Source of the DNA: Cryobacterium algoricola
Lineage (GTDB): Bacteria; Actinomycetota; Actinomycetes; Actinomycetales; Microbacteriaceae
Assembly (NCBI RefSeq): GCF_004402485.1
Contig: NZ_SOFG01000024.1
Coordinates: 248,001 to 312,000, forward strand
DNA: 64,000 bases
Reading direction: 5' to 3'
A program made the position numbers and the translations under genes. Positions 8,240 to 15,783 of this stretch are shown piece by piece. A model generated the notes under the pieces. It did no database searches. It had not been told where the DNA came from and saw nothing but the letters and a program-made list of their open reading frames with translations. Numbering within the stretch: the first letter of the stretch is position 1; the number at the start of each line of letters is the position of its first letter.

Positions 8240-9685
8240 TCAGGGCTTTGGTGTCTGGCGGCGGAGCAGGGCGCCGCGGGGAGGGCGTTCCGGGTGGGCG
8301 GATGCCGCGGGCGAGGTGGCCCCGGACGTTCCGCCGTCTCCCACCCCGGTGTCGTGCACGACAGCACCGGCCAGCCAGGTGGTGTGCACCCGGCCCGTCA
8401 GCGTCGCACCGTCGAAGGCGCTCACCGGGTTCTTGTGCCGCAGGGCACCGACGTCGACCGTGAACGACTCCTCCGGCGCGAAGGAGACGAGGTCGGCATC
8501 CGCCCCCGGCTGGATCGACCCCTTGCCGGGCAGCCCAGCGAAGCGCGCCGTCGCGGCCGACATCCAGCCGAGCACCCGGTCGAGGCCGATCCCGGAGGCG
8601 CGGGCGGCCGTCCAGACCGCGGGCAGGCTCAGCTCGAGGCCGGAGATCCCGCCCCAGGCGAGACCGAAGTCGCCGTCGTGGCCGAGCTTGAGCTCCGGGG
8701 TCGCCGGCGAGTGGTCGGAGGCCACGAAATCGATCGTGCCGTCGCGGAGGGCCGCCCAGAGCAGCTCCCGGTTCGCGGCGTCCCGGATCGGCGGGCAGCA
8801 CTTGAAGGCCGTGGCACCGTCGGGGATCTGCTCCGCGGCGAAGGACAGGTAGTGCGGGCAGGTCTCGACCGTGATCGGCAGGCCCGCCGCCCGCGCCGCA
8901 CGGAGCCGCGGCAGCGCGGCGCCCGCCGAGAGGTGCAGGATGTGCGCGCGCACGCCGGTGCGGCGCACCGCGTCGATCACCCGGTCGATCGCGCTCGTCT
9001 CGGCCTGGGGCGGGCGGCTCGCGAGGAAGCCGGCGTAGGAGCGCCCGTGGGCGGGCGGGGCGGCGTCGAGCTCGGCGGGATCCTCGGCGTGCACGAGCAG
9101 CAGGCCGCCGAACGCGGCGATCTCGGCGGCGGCCGTCAGAAGCTCTGCGGAGGAGAGCGCCGGGAACTCGTCGACGCCCGAGGGGGAGAGGAAGGCCTTG
9201 AACCCGAAGACGCCGGCGTCGTCCAGGTCGCGCAGGGTGCCGAGGTTGTCGGGAACCGCCCCGCCCCAGAAGCCGACGTCGACGCTCGCCTGCGGGCCGG
9301 CGGACGCACGCTTGAGCTCGAGTCCGCGGACCGTCGTCGTCGGCGGGATGCTGTTGAGCGGCATGTCGATCAGGGTCGTGACACCGCCGGCCGCTGCGGC
9401 GCGGGTGGCGCTCGCGAAGCCCTCCCAGTCCGTGCGGCCGGGTTCGTTGACGTGCACGTGGGTGTCGACGAGACCGGGAAGCAGCACCCGGCCCGTCGGC
9501 AGACGGAGGTCCGTGGCCGCACCGTCGGACAGGCCGGACTCCGCGATCGGTCGGGTGTCGACGGGCTCGTCGATCGGCAGGATCGCGGTGACGGCCCCGC
9601 CCGTGATCGTCACCGCCCCCGGCACGAAACCGGCGGGGGTGAGCACGGCGTCCGAACGGATCACCCGGTCGACTCGTTCGCGCAT
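8240..9685 (-). CDS. allB: Allantoinase (cyclic amidohydrolase)
   Basis: A 481-residue member of the dihydroorotase/allantoinase/hydantoinase group. [15 protein letters not shown] gives metal ligands H76 and H78, and [10 protein letters not shown] carries the lysine (K163) expected to be carbamylated. It opens the hydantoin ring of allantoin to give allantoate, the substrate of allC. AGGAGGA lies directly upstream of ATG 9685. The last ~30 residues, after DTGVGDGG, are low in conserved motifs. A hydantoinase is the main alternative, but the uricase neighbour makes allantoinase much more likely. Confidence 0.92.
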   Translation of the reverse strand: MRERVDRVIRSDAVLTPAGFVPGAVTITGGAVTAILPIDEPVDTRPIAESGLSDGAATDLRLPTGRVLLPGLVDTHVHVNEPGRTDWEGFASATRAAAAGGVTTLIDMPLNSIPPTTTVRGLELKRASAGPQASVDVGFWGGAVPDNLGTLRDLDDAGVFGFKAFLSPSGVDEFPALSSAELLTAAAEIAAFGGLLLVHAEDPAELDAAPPAHGRSYAGFLASRPPQAETSAIDRVIDAVRRTGVRAHILHLSAGAALPRLRAARAAGLPITVETCPHYLSFAAEQIPDGATAFKCCPPIRDAANRELLWAALRDGTIDFVASDHSPATPELKLGHDGDFGLAWGGISGLELSLPAVWTAARASGIGLDRVLGWMSAATARFAGLPGKGSIQPGADADLVSFAPEESFTVDVGALRHKNPVSAFDGATLTGRVHTTWLAGAVVHDTGVGDGGTSGATSPAASAHPERPPRGALLRRQTPKP

Positions 9686-9897
9686 CGGTCCTCCTGCCAG
9701 CTGGAATCCCCGGCCGTGAGCCGGCCAGATGGTCTAGCAAACACCCTGATGAGGACCTCAGGGTGCCAATCGGGACTCGTGAAACGCGATCGTCACACAC
9801 TCGGCGAATGCCCGAAACGCGGGCGGTGCGGCGGGCTGCGAAACACCGCGCGGTCGACGGGAACGGGCGGGGTCGGGTCAGGCGGGGTCAGGCCTGG

Positions 9898-10926
9898 TCA
9901 GGCCGGGTTCGCCTCGAGGAAGGCGTCGATCTCGGCGAGGTAGCCTGCACGCTCGGAATCGGAGAGCCAGCTCGCCTCGAAGGAATTCCGGGCGAGCTGC
10001 ACGAGCTCGTCCCTGCCGACGCCGGCCTGCCGGGCGAACGCCGTGTAGGTGTCTGCGACGTAGGCGCCGAAGTACGCGGGGTCGTCGGAGTTGAGGGTGA
10101 CGAGCACCCCGAGGCCGAGGAGCTCGACGATTTCCCGCGCCTTCATGTCCGCGGTCACGAAGCTGTTCGAGACCGGGCAGCAGGTCAGGCCGATCCGCCG
10201 CTCCCGGACGAGGGCGACGAGCGCCGGGTCTTCGAGGATGTTCGTGCCGTGGTCGATCCGGTCGACCCTGACCTCACCGAGCACCTGGCGGATGTTCTCG
10301 ATGCTGCCGACCTGGTCGATGTCGCAGTGCATCGTCAGCTTGAGGCCGGCGTCGCGGGCGATCTGGAAGACCTCGGCGAACTTCGCCGGGGGATTGCCGC
10401 GTTCGTCGGAGTCGAGCCCGACCCCGACGAGCAGGTCGCGGTAGGGCAAGGCGGCCAGCAGGGTCTCGTGGGCGCTCTCAGCGGATGCGTCACGCAGCAA
10501 ACAGAGGATCAGGTCGGCGGAGAGGCCGTAACCGACCGCATCCGCTGCAGCACGGTGCAGCCCCGAAATGACGGTCTCGAAGGGCACGCCGCGGGTGGTG
10601 TGCGCCTGCGGGTCGAAGAAGGCCTCGACGTGGCGCACGCCGTCTGCGGCGGCGCGGCGGAAGTACGCGGTGGCGAGGTCGTAGAAGTCCTGCTCGGTGA
10701 CCAGCACATCCATCGCGGGGTAGTAGACCGCGAGGAAACTCGCGAGGGAGTCGAAGGCGTAACTCGCGCGCACCTCCTCGACCGTCGACTGGCCGATGTC
10801 CACTCCGTTGCGGGTGGCGAGGGCGAGTTTGAGGTCGGGTTCGAGGGTGCCTTCGAGGTGCACATGCAGCTCTGCTTTGGGCAATCCGGACACAAACGCG
10901 GCAGTAGGCTCAGTAACGGACGGCAT
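9898..10926 (-). CDS. Adenosine-deaminase-superfamily enzyme with atypical HAGE motif
   Basis: A 342-residue deaminase. PKAELHVHLEG gives H21 and H23, VDRIDHGTN gives H226, and LNSDDPAYFG gives the D281/D282 pair, so the metal centre looks complete. FFDPQAHTTRGV resembles bacterial adenine-deaminase-type members of the superfamily. The segment that normally reads HAGE, whose Glu protonates the purine ring, here reads HCDID (H200 onward), so the general acid is missing or replaced. The substrate is therefore uncertain: adenine, adenosine, an N6-substituted adenine or another aminopurine. AAAGGAG precedes ATG 10926; the upstream ATG at 11046 is rejected. It sits upstream of allantoinase and is divergent from an ABC importer. 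Confidence 0.75.
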   Translation of the reverse strand: MPSVTEPTAAFVSGLPKAELHVHLEGTLEPDLKLALATRNGVDIGQSTVEEVRASYAFDSLASFLAVYYPAMDVLVTEQDFYDLATAYFRRAAADGVRHVEAFFDPQAHTTRGVPFETVISGLHRAAADAVGYGLSADLILCLLRDASAESAHETLLAALPYRDLLVGVGLDSDERGNPPAKFAEVFQIARDAGLKLTMHCDIDQVGSIENIRQVLGEVRVDRIDHGTNILEDPALVALVRERRIGLTCCPVSNSFVTADMKAREIVELLGLGVLVTLNSDDPAYFGAYVADTYTAFARQAGVGRDELVQLARNSFEASWLSDSERAGYLAEIDAFLEANPA

Positions 10927-10950
10927 CGGGGCTCCTTTTCGGGCGGACGC

Positions 10951-11095
10951 CGTGACCGTATCACGCGGCAGATGCACTTTTCCTCCCGCGACGGTTACCC
11001 AGAATGCTGCAACACGACGGAAACACTGTCGAGGTCGCAGCGTCATCTGCGGGGTCTAAATTCAGGGAACCCGCACGTGTGCCGCACGGTATCAC
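10951..11095. promoter_or_regulatory. Divergent control region with palindrome CGTGA-N5-TCACG and a related half site
   Basis: The gap 10927-11160 separates the ADA-like gene from the ABC importer. It contains CGTGACCGTATCACG (10951-10965), a 5+5 palindrome, and CACGGTATCAC (11085-11095), which shares a GTATCAC core. Two similar sites in one divergent region suggest binding of a dimeric repressor. A GACGGCACCCC direct repeat follows near 11113-11134. No riboswitch-like structure is obvious by eye. Confidence 0.35.
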
Positions 11096-11160
11096 AGCAG
11101 CCGTTTTCCCTGACGGCACCCCGACGGCACCCCACGAGCACCATCGAGAGGAACAGCTTC

Positions 11161-12264
11161 ATGACCCGGACCCAAGGTTTAACAGCACACCGTTCACCGG
11201 CAGGGCGCCCCGCCCGTCGCATCCTGCAGGGCATCGCTGCTGCGGCGGTCGTGACCATCGCGCTCACCTCCTGCGCAACGAGCTCCACTCCCGCAACCTC
11301 CGCAACCGCCGGCGCCCCCGCGTCCTTCGGCACCGCGAGCATCCAGCTGTCCTGGATCAAGAACACAGAGTTCATGGGCGAGTTCCTCGCCGACGCCAAC
11401 GGCGACTTCACCAAGGCCGGCTTCGATTCCGTCGACCTCATCGCCGGCCCGGCATCCGCTGAGGCGGGCGTCATCTCCGGAACCGTCGACCTCGGCATCG
11501 GCAACGCGATCTCCACCGGAACGGTCATCGCGAACGAGGGCGCCCCGATCAAGATCATCGGCGCCACGTACCAGAAGAACCCGTTCTCGATCCTCTCGCT
11601 CGCCAAGGTGGGCAACATCAAGACGCTCGCCGACCTCAAGGGCAAGAAGATCGGCGTGCAGGCGAGCAACCAGAGCCTCTGGGACGCGTTCCTCAAGGTC
11701 AACAACATCGACCCGACCTCGCTGACCACCGTTCCCGTCGAGTACGACCCGACCCCGCTCTTCAACGGCGAGGTCGACGGCTGGTTCTCCTACCTCACCA
11801 ACGAGGGCATCGACGCCGACCTCAAGGGCCTCGGCCCGGTCAACCTGCCCCTCGCCGACAACGGCCTCCCGTTCGTCGCGGAGACCTTCACCGCGTCCGA
11901 CAAGGAGATCTCGGGTGACCGTGCGAAGCTCAAGGGCCTCCTGATCGCCGAGATCAAGGGCTGGGCCGCTGCCATCAAGGACCCCGCCGCCGCTGCCAAG
12001 CTCACGATCGACAAGTACGGCGCAGACCTCGGTCTCACCATCGAGAAGGAGACCAAGCAGGCCACGATCCAGTCGAAGGACCTCATCGTCAGCGACGACA
12101 CCGTCAAGAACGGCCTCTTCACCATCAGCGATAAGCTGCAGCAGGAGAGCATCAAGACGCTCGCTGCCGCCGGTGTCACCATCACGGCCGACAAGCTCTT
12201 CGACATGAGCCTGCTGTCCGAGGTCTACGCCGAGAACCCCGACCTGGTCAACTACGCCAAGTAG
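11161..12264 (+). CDS. ABC importer substrate-binding lipoprotein, NMT1/TauA type
   Basis: A 367-residue exported protein. The N-terminus is a lipoprotein signal peptide ending LTSC, with C38 as the lipidated cysteine, followed by a Ser/Thr/Ala-rich linker. The mature part starts [15 protein letters not shown] and contains [13 protein letters not shown] and LKGKKIGVQ, the pattern of NMT1/THI5/SsuA-type binding proteins that take thiamine precursors, sulfonates or pyrimidine/purine-like compounds. GAGAGG precedes ATG 11161. It heads an SBP-ATPase-permease-permease operon. The substrate is not shown by the sequence; position inside the purine cluster makes a purine-derived or heterocyclic compound plausible. 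Confidence 0.82.
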   Translation: MTRTQGLTAHRSPAGRPARRILQGIAAAAVVTIALTSCATSSTPATSATAGAPASFGTASIQLSWIKNTEFMGEFLADANGDFTKAGFDSVDLIAGPASAEAGVISGTVDLGIGNAISTGTVIANEGAPIKIIGATYQKNPFSILSLAKVGNIKTLADLKGKKIGVQASNQSLWDAFLKVNNIDPTSLTTVPVEYDPTPLFNGEVDGWFSYLTNEGIDADLKGLGPVNLPLADNGLPFVAETFTASDKEISGDRAKLKGLLIAEIKGWAAAIKDPAAAAKLTIDKYGADLGLTIEKETKQATIQSKDLIVSDDTVKNGLFTISDKLQQESIKTLAAAGVTITADKLFDMSLLSEVYAENPDLVNYAK

Positions 12265-12292
12265 GTCGTTCCCTCCGGGTCGCATCAGCACC

Positions 12293-12345
12293 ACCAGCCA
12301 GACCAGCATCACCAGCCAGACCAGCATCACCAGCACAACCAGCAG
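12293..12345 (+). repeat. 18-bp tandem repeat between binding protein and ATPase genes
   Basis: ACCAGCCAGACCAGCATC occurs at 12293-12310 and 12311-12328, followed by a degenerate third unit. It lies in the 149-base gap between the first two importer genes. An mRNA spacer lowering downstream expression or simple slippage DNA are both possible. Confidence 0.8.
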
Positions 12346-12413
12346 TACGCAGGAACATCGAAACGCGGCCGCCCCGAAAGCGGCCGCCGACGCCCAGTAA
12401 AGGAACACACCCT

Positions 12414-13235
12414 GTGAGTACGACCGATGCCGGTGTCCAGAGCAACGCTCTGGGCACCGGCCTCCACATTTCCGGGCTCCACAAGGTCTTCACCGTGGGC
12501 CGGAAGGAAGTCTCCGCGCTCGAGGACGCGACCCTGCACACCGACAAGGGCAGTTTCCTGTCCCTGCTCGGCCCGTCGGGCTGCGGCAAGTCCACGATCC
12601 TGCGCATCCTCGCCGGCCTCGAGGAACCCACGAGCGGCACCGCGAAGGTCGACGGCAAGAGCCCGGCCGAGCTCCGCAGCGGCCACGAGCTCGGCATCGC
12701 CTTCCAGGACGCCGCCCTGCTGCCGTGGCGCAGCGTGCGCGGCAACATCAAGCTCCCGTTCGAGGTCGCACGGATGCCCGTCGACGAGGACTACGTCTCC
12801 GAACTGATCAACCTGGTCGGGCTCACCGCCTTCGAACACGCCAAGCCCGCCCAGCTTTCCGGCGGCATGCGGCAGCGGGTGTCCATCGCGAGGTCCCTCG
12901 TGCTGAAGCCCTCCGTGCTGCTACTCGACGAGCCCTTCGGCGCCCTCGACGACATGACCCGCCAGCGCCTCAATATCGAACTCCTCAGGATCTGGACCGA
13001 GAAGCCCGCGACCACGATGATGGTCACGCACGGCATCTCGGAGGCGATCTTCCTCTCCGACCAGGTCGCGGTGATGAGCCCCCGACCCGGCCGCATCAAG
13101 GAGGTCATCGACATCGACCTGCCCCGCCCGCGGCATCCGGACATGATGCGCTCCCACGAATTCCACGCCCTGCACGACCGCGCCTCCGAACTCCTCTTCA
13201 GCCCCGACGCCCTTTCCGTGGCGGAGACGGACTGA
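12414..13235 (+). CDS. ABC importer ATPase, SsuB/TauB type
   Basis: A 273-residue nucleotide-binding protein with Walker [10 protein letters not shown] (K59), Q-loop FQDAALLPW, signature LSGGMRQR, Walker [13 protein letters not shown] and switch histidine in [19 protein letters not shown] and the C-terminal SPRPGRIKE are typical of the nitrate/sulfonate/taurine importer ATPases. It should power the permease pair encoded directly downstream. Start is GTG 12414; the stop overlaps the next start as TGATG. Confidence 0.9.
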   Translation: MSTTDAGVQSNALGTGLHISGLHKVFTVGRKEVSALEDATLHTDKGSFLSLLGPSGCGKSTILRILAGLEEPTSGTAKVDGKSPAELRSGHELGIAFQDAALLPWRSVRGNIKLPFEVARMPVDEDYVSELINLVGLTAFEHAKPAQLSGGMRQRVSIARSLVLKPSVLLLDEPFGALDDMTRQRLNIELLRIWTEKPATTMMVTHGISEAIFLSDQVAVMSPRPGRIKEVIDIDLPRPRHPDMMRSHEFHALHDRASELLFSPDALSVAETD

Positions 13236-14047
13236 TGCGCGGCTTCGCCTCGTTCCGCACTCTCCCGTCGTGGGCGACCGGGCTGATCGGCGTGGTCGTC
13301 GTGGTCGCCCTGTGGTGGCTCGGTGCGACCACGGTCTTCCGCGGCATCGGCACCGTCCCGGGCGGCGCGATCCCGACCCCCGGCGCCGTCCTCTCCCAGC
13401 TGGTCTCGGACGGCTGGGCGTTCTACCTCTCGCATGTGTCGATCACCGTCGGCGAGGCATCCGTCGGGTTCCTCTGGGGCAACGCGGCCGCTCTGGTGCT
13501 CGCCGGCCTTGTGCTCGTCGTGCCGCGGATCGAGAAGGTCGCCCTGCAGATCGCGGTCATCACCTACTGCATCCCGATCGTCGCGATCGGCCCGATCGCC
13601 TACATCGTGATCGGCGCCCCGCGCGGCGGTGAACTCTCCGGCACCGCGATCTTCCTCGCCGCGATGTCTGTGTTCTTCACGACCGTCGTCGGTTCCCTCG
13701 TCGGCCTCAAGGCGGCGACCCCCGCGAGCCTTGACCTCGTCAGCGTCTATGGCGGCGGCCGGTTCATGCAGCTGCGCAAGGTGCGGCTGATGGCCGGGCT
13801 GCCGAGCGTGCTCTCCGCGCTGCAGATCGCCGCTCCCGCCGCGCTGCTCGGCGCGATCCTCGGCGAATACCTCGGCGGCGTCGACCGCGGCCTCGGCATC
13901 GCGATGCTCGCGGCCGGGTCAGCGGCGAACGTGGACCGGGTCTGGGGGCTCGCGCTCGTCGCCGGCCTTCTGGCGGGCCTTGGCTACGGCCTCTTCGGGC
14001 TGATCAGCAGGCTCGCGACACCCTGGCTGACGGGACGGAACTCCTGA
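13235..14047 (+). CDS. ABC importer permease 1, SsuC/TauC type
   Basis: A 270-residue membrane protein with about six hydrophobic segments, the first near residues 14-30 (TGLIGVVVVVALWWLG). The cytoplasmic coupling loop is recognisable around VSVYGGGRFMQLRKV, in the EAA-loop position. It should pair with permease 2 as a heterodimer. Its ATG overlaps the ATPase stop and its own stop overlaps the next start, so translation of the three is tightly coupled. Confidence 0.87.
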   Translation: MRGFASFRTLPSWATGLIGVVVVVALWWLGATTVFRGIGTVPGGAIPTPGAVLSQLVSDGWAFYLSHVSITVGEASVGFLWGNAAALVLAGLVLVVPRIEKVALQIAVITYCIPIVAIGPIAYIVIGAPRGGELSGTAIFLAAMSVFFTTVVGSLVGLKAATPASLDLVSVYGGGRFMQLRKVRLMAGLPSVLSALQIAAPAALLGAILGEYLGGVDRGLGIAMLAAGSAANVDRVWGLALVAGLLAGLGYGLFGLISRLATPWLTGRNS

Positions 14048-14898
14048 TGACCCTCGAAACCATGTCGGCGGCTCGCCCGCCGAGCACCGCGAAGGTCGTC
14101 CGCGGCCTGGGCGCCGTCGTCGGGCGCGCCGCGCTCACCGGCCTGATCACCCTCGTCATCGTCCTCGTCGCCTGGCAGGGCCTGATCCTGCTGCTCGGGG
14201 TGTCCCCGTTCATCGCCAAAGGACCCCTCGACGTCTGGAACTGGCTCTTCACCGTTCCGAACGCCGCCGTCAACCGCGCGACGATCCTGACCAACCTCAC
14301 GGTCACCCTGGGGGATGCCTTCCTCGGCTTCGTTGCCGGACTCGTCGTCGCCCTCGTGCTCGCGATCGCGTTCACGCTCTCCCGCGGCATCGAGAGCGCG
14401 CTGATGCCGATCGCCCTGCTCTTGCGCTCGGTGCCTCTTGTCGCTCTCGTGCCGGTGATCAGCCTGATCACCGGGCGCGGGCCGAGCCTCGTCGTCGTGA
14501 TGGGCGCGATCGTGGTGCTGTTCCCCGCTCTCGTGAACATCGCCTTCGGCCTGCGATCGTCGTCGCCGCAGATCAACGACGTCATCGCCGTCTACGGCGG
14601 TAACGCGTTCACGGCGCTCCGCAAGGTGGCGCTGCCGAGCTCGCTGCCGTCGTTCTTCGCGGCCGTCAAGATCTCGATCCCCGGCGCGATCACTGGCGCA
14701 CTTCTCGCCGAATGGCTCTCCACCGGGCAGGGCCTCGGCCACGGCATCGTGATCGCGGTCGCCCAGGTGAAGAACTACGAGGTGTGGGCATCCGTCGTGG
14801 CGATCACGCTCGTGTCCATCGTTCTGTACGGCGTCGCCCAGCTCGTGGAGAACCTCGTGCTGCGCCGGATGGGCATGGAAAGCAGCACCGGGGCCTAG
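14047..14898 (+). CDS. ABC importer permease 2, SsuC/TauC type
   Basis: A 283-residue permease homologous in plan to permease 1: an N-terminal hydrophobic segment (about 33-56), a periplasmic stretch, then further membrane spans. Its EAA-like loop is AVYGGNAFTALRKVALPSSLPSFF, more canonical than that of permease 1. Start ATG 14047 overlaps the permease 1 stop. A REP-like hairpin 17 bases after the stop probably ends the operon. Confidence 0.87.
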   Translation: MTLETMSAARPPSTAKVVRGLGAVVGRAALTGLITLVIVLVAWQGLILLLGVSPFIAKGPLDVWNWLFTVPNAAVNRATILTNLTVTLGDAFLGFVAGLVVALVLAIAFTLSRGIESALMPIALLLRSVPLVALVPVISLITGRGPSLVVVMGAIVVLFPALVNIAFGLRSSSPQINDVIAVYGGNAFTALRKVALPSSLPSFFAAVKISIPGAITGALLAEWLSTGQGLGHGIVIAVAQVKNYEVWASVVAITLVSIVLYGVAQLVENLVLRRMGMESSTGA

Positions 14899-14914
14899 TC
14901 AGGCTCGAGCGCTG

Positions 14915-14964
14915 GTGTTCCGCCGCAGCGCGGGTGGTGCACCACCCGCGCACCGGCGGAACAC
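14915..14964. repeat. REP-like palindromic element, copy 2 / probable terminator
   Basis: 24-base arms (14915-14938 and 14941-14964) pair with two adjacent mismatches around a 2-base centre. The sequence 14921-14974 is homologous to 5697-5750, including the unpaired flank AACACCCGCG(C/T)TCGG. It follows the importer operon and could terminate it, although it has no T tract. Confidence 0.78.
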
Positions 14965-15012
14965 CCGCGTTCGGCGGTTGGGCCAGCCGTAGTGGGCGCA
15001 CCGGCACGGGGC

Positions 15013-15018
15013 TACTGT
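15013..15018 (+). promoter_or_regulatory. -10 box TACTGT for leaderless methyltransferase gene
   Basis: TACTGT ends 7 bases before ATG 15026 and no Shine-Dalgarno sequence is visible, so the message is probably leaderless. Confidence 0.4.
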
Positions 15019-15025
15019 TCCTGGC

Positions 15026-15718
15026 ATGGACACTCCGCGGAACCGTAAGCCGATGGGCACCCTCAAGACTCCCGCACCCATGCTCCGGGCACTTGCCGAG
15101 CAGCTCGGGCATCCGAGCGGGTTGCGCGGCCGGATGGTCGGGCGGATGCTCAACCGACGGAACCGGGGAATCATCCGCGCCGCCGTGAACGCGCTCGAGG
15201 CGGCGCCCGGATCCCGGCTCGCCGACGTCGGCTTCGGCGGCGGTGTCGGGATCGAGCTGTTGCTCGAGCGGGTCGGACCCGACGGGCACGTCGACGGGGT
15301 GGACCGTTCGGAGACCATGCTGGATGCCGCGCACCGGCGGTTTCGGGACGCCCTCACCGCCGGTCGGCTGTCGCTGTTCCAGGCGTCGATGGAATACCTG
15401 CCGCTGGCGGACGCGAGCCTCGACGGGGTGATCACCCTCAACACCTTCTACTTCCTGCCGGACCTCGGCCGGGCGGCGGCGGAGTTCGCGCGGGTGCTCC
15501 GGCCCGGCGGCCGGCTCGTCGTGGGCGTGTTCGACCCGGCAGCGATGCAGCGGATGCCCGTGGTCGAGTACGGCTTCCGGGTGCGGCCGACCGAGGAGAT
15601 CACCGCAGCCCTCGAGAGCGCCGGGCTCGTGCAGACCCGGCACCTCCGGGTCGGACGCGGCCCGGACGCCTACCACCTGCTGCTCGCGTCGCCCGCCCTT
15701 CCTCCCGCGGCCGCGTAG
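15026..15718 (+). CDS. Class I SAM-dependent methyltransferase
   Basis: A 230-residue protein with a Rossmann methyltransferase core: motif I LADVGFGGGVGIELL (about 63-77), an acidic residue in VDGVDRSETML, a motif-II-like block MEYLPLADASLDGVIT and a motif III block VLRPGGRLVVGV. This arrangement is typical of UbiE/type-11 small-molecule methyltransferases. The ~50-residue N-terminal helical part before motif I may help bind the substrate, which cannot be inferred. It stands alone between the importer and the convergent molybdenum dehydrogenase genes. Confidence 0.82.
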   Translation: MDTPRNRKPMGTLKTPAPMLRALAEQLGHPSGLRGRMVGRMLNRRNRGIIRAAVNALEAAPGSRLADVGFGGGVGIELLLERVGPDGHVDGVDRSETMLDAAHRRFRDALTAGRLSLFQASMEYLPLADASLDGVITLNTFYFLPDLGRAAAEFARVLRPGGRLVVGVFDPAAMQRMPVVEYGFRVRPTEEITAALESAGLVQTRHLRVGRGPDAYHLLLASPALPPAAA

Positions 15719-15730
15719 CGAGGGTTGCCG

Positions 15731-15774
15731 TTCCGGTCGAGAGGCACCGGCGTGACGGGCGCTCTCGACCGGAA
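15731..15774. terminator. Bidirectional hairpin terminator
   Basis: Perfect 13-bp arms TTCCGGTCGAGAG (15731-15743) and CTCTCGACCGGAA (15762-15774) enclose an 18-base loop. It fills the gap between the convergent methyltransferase and dehydrogenase genes. No T run follows on either strand, which is common in GC-rich actinobacteria. Confidence 0.7.
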
Positions 15775-15783
15775 AGGTGGCTG

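Noticed and set aside
10927..11046. Longer N-terminus for the ADA-like gene from ATG 11046
   Set aside because: The 40 extra residues show no family similarity, whereas AAAGGAG precedes ATG 10926 and PKAELHVHLEG follows closely.
10927..11160. Riboswitch upstream of the ABC importer (TPP or purine type)
   Set aside because: No conserved thi-box or purine-aptamer core could be recognised; only protein-type palindromes are visible.
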